From Botryosphaeria dothidea (Eukaryota > Ascomycota > Dothideomycetes > Botryosphaeriales > Botryosphaeriaceae), in contig WWBZ02000002.1 in assembly GCA_011503125.2 (NCBI GenBank), positions 434,001 to 498,000 of the forward strand: a DNA stretch of 64,000 nt, in the 5' to 3' direction. Position numbers and translations under genes: made by a program. This document shows positions 11,194-23,200 of this stretch, in pieces (position 1 is the stretch's first letter; each line of letters begins with the position of its first letter). The notes under the pieces are model-generated. The model searched no databases, was not told the origin of the DNA, and was given only the letters and a program-made list of their open reading frames with translations.

Positions 11194-13761
11194 CTACAGT
11201 TCATCGTACGTCTGTTCCGCACTCATGCCCCGAGAAAAAGTGCCTTGAGGAGACGCGTGATAGATGCGTTTTGCAAATGGAGGAGTCTCAGCAAGTGTAG
11301 GCCATGATCTGCCCTTCGGACGTTGGGAGACAGAAGCCGGATCACCATTGTGGCTATCTGTGCTTTCCATTCTAGGGACGTGGTGACTGGCGCGCCCGTC
11401 TCCTGAACTTACGAGAGCACCAGATGAGGCTTCTTCGTGCTCACTCCTCCCTGGGACATACTGTTTGCATACAGTCAGTATCAGTTAAACCGTTCAGATA
11501 TTTGCCCATACGTAGTGCTTGATTTTGAACAGTGGGTCAAAGAACTTCTCCATCATTTTCGACCTGCCTGGCTCTTTATCAACGACTTGATAGCGAGGCC
11601 TTCCGGTCTGGCTGAAGCCTTTCTTCTTGCTGCCAGGGGACGCGACGAGTACATCATTGGACAAGATCATGTCAAATGTATCGGAAGCGGTTTGTCTATC
11701 GCCGACTGAGAAGAATGTCAACAGAGCCTTTGTAATGGACACAGATTTGCACTGTACCGCCGAGAGCTGAAGCGAATGAGGCCTTGTCGTAGAACCCCTT
11801 CTCTTCAATTACCTGGATGCCTCTTCGGAGCAAAGCGAAACTCTTCAGCTTCTGTAGAGTTTGTCGTGCCTCATTATCTTCTCCGGTCAAAAGGCATTTG
11901 TAGCAAGCGTGTTGCTGGGGAACTCGCGGGTCGGAAGCACCCCGGAAGCCGTAACAGTAGCAGTGTTGCCACGTCTTGCACCAATCGCAGCATATCTGTT
12001 TCCATCAGACATGACTATTGTTTGCGCAAACCAAAGAGCTCAACTTACCATATTGTCATCTTCTTCACCATGCCACCCACATTGACAGGTGATCCTGTCC
12101 TCTTTCCCCTTTTCAGAATCCGGTGTGTTGTTTTCATGCTCATAATCCGAGCCGTATGCTTCGAAGAGCCTACGCTCGTTGAGGGCATCAACCGTAGTTT
12201 GATGGAGTTTGATTTTGGCCGAGTCTTTTGCATTTACGAGTATGACTTGGGAGGATGCTCCATTCGATATCACCCGTTGGGTATCTTCGACCGTCGGCTT
12301 GGATACTTGTCTCTGCGTCGGTGTCAGCCATCAGATTCTGCCACTGCATTGCGTCGAAAACTTGCCATGATTCTCAAGGCGGCGAGTTCACGCCGATCTT
12401 GACTGTCGACCTCGAGATTCGTAGTGTCCTGTGAGGTTCCCAGTGTCTCAGGACCGGTCGCCGGCGTTTCAACTCGCTCCTGTTCGGAAGCCAGTTTGTC
12501 ATGGATTGTATTGCCATTCGTGCGAGGGGATTTTGATGGCGCAGCAGGGCTCGATGTCGGGTTACTGGACGGTCTTTTCCGAGAATTTGGCCTTGTAGTC
12601 AGAGCCAGATGACCAGGATAGTGCAGACCGGATGGGATAGGATCATTGCGCGCATCATACCATCGAAGATGGTCGACAGTCAGATTGACACTGCGAACAA
12701 TGAGACTTGATCTTCAGCGAACATGGAAGCATTGGCATACAGACCTGTGATATCCTCCTTGGTAGTTGCCTGGCTGATCAGTCCTATTATTGATGCCCTC
12801 TTTTCGAGGAAAGTTGAGAACAGTCGTTGAGCCTTCTTTGAATCCAGGAGCCTGATAGGTTGCCGGACACTCATCTGTATAGAAGAGTTTGGGCTTGAAA
12901 TACCGTTTTTCTGAACAACTCCGTCAGTTTCTCGGTTCGCACCAACGCGGAGTGAGAGCATACCGGGCAGGTCGGGTAACTTGTCCAAAAACTCCACAAG
13001 ATTTTGCATAAACTCCGTGAGGCCGATCCTTAGATTGTTGAGGCTTGCCCGCTTGCCTCCAGGACCTGTCACTTCGACTCCGCTCACTACTCGTCCGTCG
13101 GTACCGACCAGGCGATGGTAGCTGAAAGCCAGGGTGTACGTCTCTAACACATTCTCTGGGTGATCAGGATCCTCAAATATCCTAAGCTGAAAAGCGCGGA
13201 GGTAACCGTTCTCGATTGCGTGAAATGCACCATTCTCCTGTGGTAAGGTCAGCAAACGACCGAATGGAGCCCATGCAGGGCGAGATGTTCATACAATATA
13301 CTCCATGAACGCTTTTGCCTTGTAGCTGCCGTTATTTTGCAGGATGATCATAGATTGAGTGCGATCATCGCCATGAACTTCCATGGCGCCCGCCTTCCAT
13401 ATGTCGTAGGACCACGGTCCATCTGCATCGACATCAAATTGGATCCACTTGAATGATGTCTCACCGATCAGGTCCCTGAGCTGCAGTCAGAGAGAGCAAC
13501 AGCAGTCTTGTATTCTGGAAAGTTACCTTGAGCAAAGAATTGCGGAAAGCTCAGCACGACGTTAGCAATAAAGACAAGGATTGGCCGAAGAATAGTTACC
13601 GAGCCGAGCAGAAGGGATTGTGCGAGCTCTTGACTCTGTTTCTGGGAAATGAGGGTTGCTGTTACGGCCGGCGTGACCTGGTTCTGTGTCTGCTGTTGTG
13701 TCTGCTGCTGTGCAGCCTGTCGCCGGCGTGACTTTCGCGTCTGAGCCCTTTTGGGTGGCAT
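11194..13761 (-). CDS. hop1: Meiotic chromosome-axis protein Hop1 (HORMA + PHD finger)
   Basis: Ten exons, 697 aa: 13761-13600, 13549-13527, 13475-13295, 13237-12964, 12910-12745, 12690-12366, 12312-12049, 11995-11758, 11705-11512, 11460-11194. All phases agree. The HORMA domain spans about residues 36-300, with SQKQSQELAQSLLLG, then ENGAFHAIENGYLRAFQL, NVLETYTLAFSYHR, and LPDLPEKRYFKPKLFYTDE followed by CPATYQAPGF. Past a disordered Ser/Pro linker comes a PHD-type zinc finger at about 451-500 (CQCGWHGEEDDNM-ICCDWCKTWQHCYC...CYKC) and a winged-helix-like region ending near residue 600. Hop1 binds meiotic chromosome axes, recruits Mek1/Red1-type partners and supports interhomolog recombination. 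Oddities are a 23-base second exon and a GC-AG sixth intron. The start MPPKRAQ is the first ATG that leads straight into the domain; frame is open further upstream. Confidence 0.93.
12313..12365 (-). other. GC-AG intron in hop1
   Basis: Minus-strand donor ATG|GCAAGT and acceptor GACGCAG|AGACAA, 53 bases, with a GCTGAC branch site 10 bases before the acceptor. The nearby GT donor (GTTTTC) puts the rest of the protein out of frame, while the GC donor leads in frame into the PHD exon. Confidence 0.75.
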
Positions 13762-16153
13762 AGTGACGGCCTGAGAGGAGACGTGGCAGGAGACCTCACA
13801 TAGGAAGAATTCGTGAGTGAGCTTTTCAATGCAGATAAGTGCAGGCTGAGGGAAAGACCTCTGTGGGCCGATTACGAAGCGAGCGTGAGATTCTTTTGTG
13901 GAAGGCATGACTGAGCACCGCGGCTTCCTTTTCGAAGCTCGATCTGCGTTAACGCGCACCATGCCCGTAGAAATGAAACATCTAAACGATCCTCCAATGC
14001 CTTAAAAAATCGCAACAAGTTAAGCTTCGGATTATCGTAGGCGGCCATGCGGTGTATACCATTGCCACCGAGCTTTGACACCATCACCATCCTACCGCTG
14101 CGCGACCATGAAGGGGGTGTCAAAACCTATATTGACTTGCCGGAGATTGAGGTCATGCGACTGGATGCAAAAAGCTGTAGAAAGCCTAGAGGCGCCATCC
14201 TTGATTTTTCTCCTTCCGATGGGCATGTTACTCCACTGCCTTGCACATGGTCATCGCCCGCAGGAGAAATGATACACGCATGGGCGCGTCGCCCAAGTGC
14301 AGAGAGGAGCTGCTGCCAACGGTTCGCGCCAAGTTTGGAATCCCCATCGATAGGTTAGAAAAAGGTCGAATCAAGACTACTTTGGTTAGTTAAAGCATCC
14401 GCAGATACAGCTTGAATTTGCGGCTACGAATGCGATGCACTTACGTCTAGATGAATGACTCCATGCCCCATGAAGATGCACCCCTGAAGGTCATTAGAGC
14501 TAAGTACCGGCTGCAATACCTGGGTTGTCAATGCTGCGTCGTCGCAATGCGCTGTTGTTTTCTGCACGGAACATATCGTGGCCCTTCGGGGCTTTGAAAG
14601 CGGCCGGGGGATGAGCGGCTATGCAAAGCCTACGCTGACGAATGCACGGGGCGAGTTGATGCCCCAGGTGTCCACGGTGCACGTCAGAAGCTGAGCTCTT
14701 GTTTTGGCCGCCCGATCGCTCTGATCCCCGATTGCTCAACAACCGACTTCTCCTCATCCCGGCCTTCCTACCGTCGCGGTGGCGTAATCTTTTGTATAAT
14801 CACTACTCACTGCAAAGCATCTCGGGTGAGGTAGAATTCGCACAGCGGTCGACCGTACTGTGTCTTCGCCGTCAGTGGAGCTGTGGACTTAATTTCTAAG
14901 CCTGTGAATGTCAGCGACTCGTGCCTCCCGAGGTTGTGACGACATCGCTACGCATAAGCACATCCGCGGCCATCCATCGAGGTCATGAGTAGATGCACTG
15001 GTATCCAGCAGCGGGCTCTCATTAAGGCTTCGTGTATGAATCCATGATTCCTAGAGCTCGAATCTACTCAGAGCTTTGGACCTTTGGTATGGCTGCACGA
15101 TAAAAAAGTCCTCCACCAGGCAGTTGTGCCGGGTCTTTGGTGTATAAAGCTTTTTGGTGCCGTGAGTAAATACACTTCGGAGGCAATGCAGCTCGTGCAT
15201 GCTCCTCCAGAGCGCTTCTCTCCGGCCAAGGGAGAAGGATGTTTGCTCTGTGGCTGAGGAACTTGACTAGGCATCTCCACAGTCATCGAGTTCCAGCATC
15301 TGCTATGAGGCACGGAGCTTCAGACACAGACTTCGAACGCTTGTCGAGATGCAAGAAGGTTGGCTGAAGATGGCGCATTCCGATGGCGACGCGGTGCTGC
15401 AGAAAGCGGTGTTTAGGGGCGTTAGGAACGAGAAATTACGTGCGCATTCGTGTATATGCGCCCGGAGGCATGTGACTAATTGAGCATTCCGTCAAGATAG
15501 AACTCTTCATGCTGTACCACGCCGTCCTGACGGGCAGTCAATCGGGCAGCGGGCGCGGCGAGAGGGCGGCAGACGCGGAACAATATATGCGTTACGGTGC
15601 AAAACATTGCAGGCTGCAAGCGAGGTCGAGGGCGGCAGCCAAGTGCAAACACCACTTTTGCAGGGAGGAGCTCGGAGCAGCGGTGGTGCTTGTGTGTCTT
15701 CGCCTGTGCTTTGCTGCTGTCGCTCAGCCCCGGCACCACCTTCGCCCTTCCAGCCGCCAACCCCTCTCCGACCACGCCGCGCCGCACAGAACCACCCATC
15801 TGCCCCCAAGCGTGCTCGCCAGCTCCACGCCTCGCCTGAGCCGCCGTCCCACATTGTTGCCGTCGTCTGCTGTGGCCCTCCGTACCGCCATGGCCGAGTA
15901 GCCCGACACCAACACCCTCGCCCCTGCAAACACCGGCGCTCCCAGCTACGGCCGACTCCCGCCCGGGCGCCGCGTCCATCAGCACCCACTACGCTTCACG
16001 CACTACGCACTGCGCGTCCGCGACCCTCAGGCTGATGATCAGTGCGGCCCTGTCTCACCGCGCCGCTGGCCCCAAGTTTGCTTGCCTCCTCCCCATCCGT
16101 CGGCCGTGTCACCCTCGCGTTCCGCCTCCCACCCTTCTCCCTCTCCCGCCGTC
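13762..16153. other. Intergenic between divergent hop1 and CDC4-like genes
   Basis: 2.4 kb. Short overlapping frames on both strands (for example 14047-14358 +) lack motifs or consistent splice joins. From about 15490 the DNA becomes GC-rich and then C/T-rich on the + strand, as in a 5' leader of the downstream gene. Confidence 0.55.
15890..15901 (+). promoter_or_regulatory. Minimal upstream ORF (Met-Ala-Glu-stop) before the CDC4-like gene
   Basis: ATG GCC GAG TAG in strong context (CCGCCATGG), 253 bases before the main ATG, in C/T-rich sequence that looks like 5' leader. It matters only if transcription starts upstream of it. Confidence 0.4.
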
Positions 16154-19100
16154 ATGGATGCCGCCTCTACGCTGAGCGGGACGGCCACATCCCAGGATAA
16201 CTCGGCCTTCTCTTCGTTTGCCTCGACGGCCACTGCGCAGCCCTCCGCCTCGCCCGCCGCCAAGCCTCCGAATACCTCATCGACACCTGCCATGCCTCCC
16301 CATCACGAGGTCTCCAAGACCGTCCAGACACAAGTGCTGGACCCGTACGCTGCTCTGGGCCAGCTCTCGTACGCTCCCACGACACAGACTACCGTAGTCA
16401 CCACCACCACAACAACAACAACTTCTTTCCCCCCCTTGATTCTCAACGCTCCTCGCCACCTTCGGGAGCGCGATCCCAAACAATATCCCTTGGCGGCCTC
16501 CCCTACACCGCAGGCAATAAAGCAGTTTAGCTTTAGCATCGGTGGAAAGCAGGCTCGCTTTGAAGAGGCCGATGATGCACAGAACGCTCTTGAAGAGGTA
16601 AGCTCTCCTCGGCTGTCAGACAGGTGTTGGCCGTGTCCCTCGGCCCCGATACGCTACTATATTTTGTAACTGTATGGCTAATGAAATATACTTTCAGTAT
16701 CAACAGCAGTATGCCGCCTTGCAGTCTGCAAACGGCACGGTATCGGCGACGCAGGCCTCGGAATCGAAGCTCGATACGTCGAACCGAGCAACGAAGAGGA
16801 AGACAATTACCGACACGCCGGCACCCCCTGCCCGTAACCCCAGAAAACGATCTGCATCGCCTGTCTCCATCGCCGAAGCTGCCGAGTTGGCTAGCTTGTC
16901 ACGCCGCAAGAGACTTCGTCCTTCGATGCCCCGGTCCGCTGCAGGCTCAGCGGAGATTCCGCCTCTGACCCGCAACAACTCGTTCCAGGCCGCACGTTGC
17001 CTCGACACAACCGCACCCGCCACCCCGGATACTGATACAGGTAGCTCCGGGCAGTTGAAGATACCCAAGGTACGGGCAGGCTTGCGTAGGCCTGGTTCAA
17101 GAGCAGGATCAAGTCGGGAGCAGGCGGCTCAGCGGTTATCAAGCTTGCAGAGCCTATCAGATGAATGGCACTCTGAGAGTAAAGATGGTACCGCTCGAAC
17201 TTTGATTGAAGCATCAGAAGGGCCGAAGGATCCCACGGAGACCGGGGATACACATGCCTCTGCTCTAGGAATTGAGGAGCCAGTGACGGGGGTCTCTGCA
17301 ACTCCACCTATTGCTGAGACGGATATGGAGCCGGTTTTGCCTGTTGACGAGGAACCTGGGAGACGACCGAGGACTGCACGCCCGAATTCACTTCAGAATC
17401 TCGCTGCACAAGATGCTAGCCTCCCAAGCCCGAGCCTGTCGCCAATCACAGCAGCGGCGAATCTGGCACATCACGCGAATTTCCCCGGAATGCTTGGAGC
17501 TGAAGAAGAAGACGATGAGAATGACGTCTCCAGCCTTGACATTGAACGCGAAAGGGGTGAAGAGAAACTTTCCGGAAAATCTCGCGAGCTGGGCATGCCC
17601 AACCAGGTTGCTAGGGAGTCTGGCTTTGCCCTGGCACGTTCTGATATTGACCAACGCGTTGCGGCTCCTACAATGATGGATATTCCCATCATGGTCGACA
17701 CCTTCGACGCCATGCCAGACGACCTCAAAACATACGTCATGTATCAATTTCTTCGCCGCTGCGCCAAGCCGACCTTGCACTTTGTTGCGAATGTCGTCAA
17801 TCCCGCCTTGAAGATCGACTTCCTTGGCCTTCTCCCATTAGAATTGAGCCTCAACATCATCTCACATCTCGATGCACAGAGCATGTGCAGGGCAGCTCAG
17901 GTTTCGAGGAAATGGCGGCAAATAATCAACTCTGACGAGAAAGCGTGGAAGAGCTTGTTAGACACGGATGGCTATATGCTTCCGGAAGGCGAATTGGAAC
18001 GTGCTATAAGAGAAGGCTGGGGCTGGCAGTTTGGACAGGATAGTTGGGAGCGGGACCTCAGTGGCTCGTCCGCTATCGGGGCCGTTTCTGATAGCGAAGC
18101 TTCTGCACTATCATCTCCTCAGAACGCTTTGACTATCACTAACGGCTCCGCACGCCCGAAGCGCAAGGCATCAAGCAAATACTCCTCCAGCAACAAGAAG
18201 CGTCGCACGAAGGGACCAAGCGCGTCTCCTTCCAAAGCCCAATCTCAAACGTCAAGTGTGTTTTCCTCACTTGCAAGCGCTCATGGGCCGATTGCGTACG
18301 CCAATGCTGCTGCTTTGGCTGTTCCAAATCCTACCATCGGCCTTCCAACCCTGAGAAATCTCCATCTGTTCAAGTCGCTTTATCAACGTCATCATCTCAT
18401 ACGGAAGAGCTGGATGGATGTCGATACTAAGCCGAAGCACATCGCTTTTCGCGCCCATCAACGTCATGTTGTGACTTGTCTCCAATTCGACACGGATAAA
18501 ATCCTTACAGGAAGTGACGACACCAATATTAATGTTTACGACACCAAGACCGGTGCGCTTCGGAGTCGGTTGAGTGGTCATGAAGGAGGTGTTTGGGCAC
18601 TGCAATACTGGGGCAATATCCTCGTCTCAGGCTCCACCGACCGATCTGTACGTGTTTGGGACATTGAGAAGGGTAAATGTCTTCAGGTGTTCCAAGGCCA
18701 CACGTCGACTGTCCGGTGTCTTGTTATCCTGCAGCCAACCGAAATCGGCAAAGATCCGGAAGGGAAGCCCATCATGATGCCGGAACGTCCACTCATCATC
18801 ACTGGTTCCCGCGATTCCAGTCTGCGCGTATGGAAACTTCCAAGTCTCGATGATATTTCCATTTTCCAGGCCCCGACGCCAGCCAACGATCGCGAGAATC
18901 CATACTTCATCCGTGCTTTGACCGGGCATCATCACTCTGTTCGCGCCATCGCTGCTCATGGCGATACTCTCGTCAGCGGTTCCTACGACACCAGCGTGCG
19001 TGTCTGGAAGATTTCCACGGGCGAGGTTTTGCATCGACTGAATGGCCATACGCAAAAGGTTTACAGCGTGGTATTGGATCACGCTCGCAATCGTTGCATA

Positions 19101-19683
19101 TCTGGCTCCATGGATAATCTCGTGAAGGTATGGTCACTCGAAACGGGCCAGTGCCTTTTCAACCTGGAAGGCCACACATCACTAGTAGGGCTTTTGGATC
19201 TTTCGCATGAGCGTCTCGTATCTGCCGCTGCAGACTCTACACTGCGTATCTGGGATCCTGAGAATGGCCAGTGCAAAGCGACTCTCACTGCCCATACCGG
19301 TGCCATCACATGCTTTCAGCACGATGGCCAGAAAGTCATCAGCGGCAGTGACCGAACCCTCAAGATGTGGAACGTGAAGACGGGCGAGTGCGTCAAAGAT
19401 CTCTTGACGGATCTCAGCGGTGTCTGGCAAGTCAAATTCAATGAGAGGAGATGTGTGGCCGCTGTGCAAAGAAACAGTCTAACATATATCGAAGTAAGTT
19501 AAACCACTCTTATAGTCTATATTTAAGAGATTCTGACTAGGTTTACAATAGGTTTTGGACTTCGGCGCTTCTCGTGATGGCGCGTCCGAAGATCAGCGTG
19601 GTCGGCGGATCGTTGTTGACGGTCGAGGCCACGAAATAGAGGACGTCGACGAAACCGCTGAAGTTGCGGAAGTTCAAGCATGA
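16154..19683 (+). CDS. cdc4: Cdc4/Fbw7-type F-box WD40 protein (SCF substrate receptor)
   Basis: Exons 16154..16597, 16698..19493 and 19552..19683, 1123 aa. The open frame runs to 16082 but only from a TTG; the ATG at 16154 is the first. The N-terminal 500 residues are Ser/Thr/Pro-rich with a basic patch (RKRSASP, RRKRLRP). A helical dimerisation-like stretch (DDLKTYVMYQFLRRC) precedes the F-box at about 522-568 (LGLLPLELSLNIISHL...CRAAQVSRKWRQIIN), which binds Skp1. From about 729 come WD40 repeats with GH...WD pairs: LTGSDDTNINVYD, LVSGSTDRSVRVWD, ITGSRDSSLRVWK, LVSGSYDTSVRVWK, CISGSMDNLVKVWS, VSAAADSTLRIWD, VISGSDRTLKMWN. Repeat order, the insert after repeat 3 (ENPYFIRALTGHHHSVR) and the FxEVLDF-type end match yeast Cdc4 rather than the sulphur regulator Met30/SconB. 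Role: recognises phosphorylated cell-cycle substrates for ubiquitination by SCF. Confidence 0.92.
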
Positions 19684-20234
19684 TGCCACAGCACAGACGC
19701 CCTACTCTTCTTTCGCGCCTTTGAGCTCCTTAGTCTGGGGAACGAATTATTTGCGACTTGTTTTTCCCCTTCAGTTTTCTTTTGGACTTCAACTTTATAC
19801 CCAACACATGGTTATGACTTTTCACACGACTAGGGAGATCATGGCAGCCTTGCACGGCGCAAAACCAGCATGGTATTTTTGCCACTGGTATGGACCGGCG
19901 AATAAAAGGGTTCTTGGGGTTGGCGGAAAGCATGAGCCTTTTTTTTATATGAATACACTGAGATGCGCTGTTCATTGCGCCGTACTTTGTTCTTTCCTTC
20001 AAGTTATTTCTGCTTCTTATTCGTAACTGGAGTAGATAGGCTAGGATTGGTCTGTTTTTATACCCTTCTCCCTTCCACTTTCAGGAGGAGGGGCGTCACT
20101 ATACATACCCCAACGGAATATCAAGACTTCTGGCGTCCATATCAAAATCGCTGTAGTGAGACTATGTGTCCTGTCATTGCATATGCATGACCTAAGAAAT
20201 CGACTAGATACTTGATTCCATGCGTGCTCAATAC
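19684..20234. other. Intergenic, between convergent 3' ends
   Basis: 551 bp, T-rich on the + strand after the CDC4-like stop, consistent with 3' UTRs. Nothing else seen. Confidence 0.6.
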
Positions 20235-23200
20235 TCACAGAAAGCTCTCTTCCCTCCATCTTACCAACCATGATTTGACTGTCTCAACATTCACAGCTTC
20301 CGCTCCCTGCACGCTTTCCGTTGCAAACTCAACACCCTCTCCATTTTTCCCCGTCGCCGCCTCGCCAGGGTCGACTCCGTCCGCCATCTCCTGAAAGAAG
20401 CCGAGCAGCTTCAAGCCAGGAATGTCCTCTCGCCCATCCTCGGCTGCTTTCTCCAGAAGACCAACCCAAGCAGGCATGGTGATGGTTTCGAAGTTGGCTG
20501 AGGCTGCGACGGCGAGGATAGAGAGGAAGTCCAACCAAGTGATCGTGAAAGGATTTACAAGGTTGTGGACGGTGAAGGCTGGGGCTATTGTACGTTGTTC
20601 AGGACCCGCGGAAAACAAGGCAGAGCAGATGCTTGATGCGCAGAGATCCACAGGAAGCCAGTTTACGGTTGTGTATGGGAGCGTCGGTAGGGCGTGGATA
20701 TGACGAAGACCTGTGGATATCATGATAGGCCACCTAGGTTGAAAATGTGTCAGCTTTTCATGAAAGGTCAAGAAGGAAGATCTCGGCCTCACATTTCGGT
20801 ACTATTCCAAACACCCAGATGTGAGTGGCCGCATAGTTGGCCAACTCGAAAGAGCTTGACCGGTGTTGAGAAGGCGGATGAGTAGTGCTGGGTTATTTTC
20901 TCAACTGGGTTGTGTCAGCCCAATCTCTGACCGGTGCCCTATCCACTTTGGAATTTGAACTAGAGCAACTGCATAGATGGCCGAGTCCTCGCAAAGGTAG
21001 CCCGGCGCAGAATAATACGAAAACGCCACAACACAACAACGTACCTATGAATTTGCTTTGGGCATAGCCGGTGTTCAGCGCCATGAGCGGATCATTTTTG
21101 ACGGGGGCTTCTTGAATAATATGTCCCTTCGCTTTCTGTCCCATACAGGCAGCTACACTGCTCATGAAAGAGAAAGTCTTTTTTCTGCCGCTGCAACAGA
21201 AAGAAAGAAGGTTCATGGTACCTGGATTGACTGTCAGTGCCAGACGGTAATGAAAAGAGGCTAGTGCAAGTACCTCGCAAGCAGTCCGCTTCGAACATCT
21301 CAACTCGTTGGTTGAAGTCCATCTTCCACGCGTTGTGGATGACGACTGTCACTTCGCAAAGCATAAGCTCGTAGGCTTCTGGTGCCAATCCCAGACGCTC
21401 CTGCGTCATGTTGTATGGCACCGCGTATATTTTGCTGCTCGAGTAGATATCTTTCGCATACCCCCTCTTTCTCAAAGAATTTTGAATTCTTTCCTGTGGA
21501 TTCTGCCCACGTACGCCGCAGTAAATCTTCTCGACTCTGGAGCTTTGAACTAAAATTTCCAGCAGAGCGTTTCCGAGGGCTCCACTTGCGCCAGTAAGGT
21601 AGACAGTTTCTCCATCAGTCTTGACTGGCTCTTCCAACGGTGGTCGGGAGGTCTTCCACTGATCGATGACCCGCTCGTAGTTTTTGATTGTGTTTCTGAT
21701 CCATATGAGTCGTCTTTCGTCTGAGTTAAGTGCTTCATCTCTGGTTTTCGGTTTTGTCAGAAAGCCATGCAGCCTTTCAGCCGTTGGATGCTCGAAGATG
21801 AACATCAGTGGAAATGCCCCAAACCGCTTGATGAGTCTCGATCTGAACTTCACAGCTCTCTGAGAGTCGAGCCCCAAATCGTAGAAGCTTGTTCCCGCCT
21901 CTACATACGCCCATTGTTTCTGACATACGTCCGCACTAATTGCCCTTATGAAATCCAGGTCTGGCAATTCGTCATATGCGTCTTCGTTTCCATCGTCATT
22001 TCTTGTGGCGACATCGCCCAGAAGCCGATCGTAGAGCATCTCGATGCGGTCGCCGTACATTTTCCACGCTTCTTCCCGCCGGATATTGCCCTTTGGGGTA
22101 ACTGGCAGGCTCTGTCCGTTACCCAAAATCAACAGCATTGCACGGTCAATTTGCGAGTGTCGAGCAACTGTATCGTTGCATTTCGTCGCCGCTTGCCAAA
22201 TCCTCTCCTCCACGACCCCCGGTCCCAAAGTCCACGTCTCGCCCGTCACCTCGATCACAGCTGCTGTGCATGGCTTCCCGCTACCAAAAACCACAGCCTT
22301 CACAATGACCGGATCGCTCTCTTCAAGACTCATCTGCAGAGCACCCGCATGTGTCTTCTCGCCGTTGTCATGCACGAGGATATCATCCTTCCTACCCTGC
22401 AGCACAAATGTACCGCTACCAGGAGGGTCCTCAATGAACAGGTCGTTCGTGCGGTAGGGGTTGGGCGCGTCATCAGCCAGCCAGAGCTCAGCCGCTAGTT
22501 CGAAACCTCTGTAGACGACGCATTCGAACAGGCCTTCTCCAAGTGGCTCCATTTGCACGAGAGGAGACTCGGGGTATAGATTGCGCACATGGTAGCAGTT
22601 CGGATTTTCCTTCGTGTGGGGGATAGTACGAAACGGGGGGCCAATCTCCGTGGAACCATAGGTGGTTTTGACGTTAGCTCCCAAGGCGGTGAGTTTGGCG
22701 AGGAGAGAGGAAGAAAGCGGAGCTCCACCGGGTTGTAGAATCTTGAGGGATGTGAGAGGAGTGAAGTCTTGTGTGGTAGCTGAGATATAAGTATAGAGGT
22801 CTTCGATGACACTGGGCGCGCAGTGGAGACAGTCGGCAGGGTAGCCAAGGGTGCAAAGGGTCTGGAATGCGGATAGGATAGCACTCGGGGCGGGGGGCCA
22901 GTTGACCGGCGGAAGAGTGGTGGGAAGACCGTTTGGAAGACCACTGAGAGCTATAGACACTCCAGCTATGTGAAACCTATGGACGGTTAAAAAGACATTT
23001 CGGTCCGAGACTTGGGGGCCCAAGTTGGCGAATGGACGTGAAGCTTACAGAGGGAAGCACAGATACCAATTCTCAACGACGAAATCGGGAAACAAACGGT
23101 ACATTCTTGCGATGAGACAAAGGCTCCTGTTAGTATGTATAATCGGCTTTGGCAAGCCGGTTGATCCGGAAGAGTGGATAATCATGGCCTGCAAAATCCA

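Noticed and set aside
16082..16153. N-terminal extension of the CDC4-like protein
   Set aside because: That part of the frame starts at TTG; the first ATG is 16154.
16154..19683. Identification as the sulphur regulator Met30/SconB
   Set aside because: The insert between WD repeats 3 and 4 and the AAADSTLRIWD repeat match Cdc4; Met30 has a different N-terminus and repeat order.
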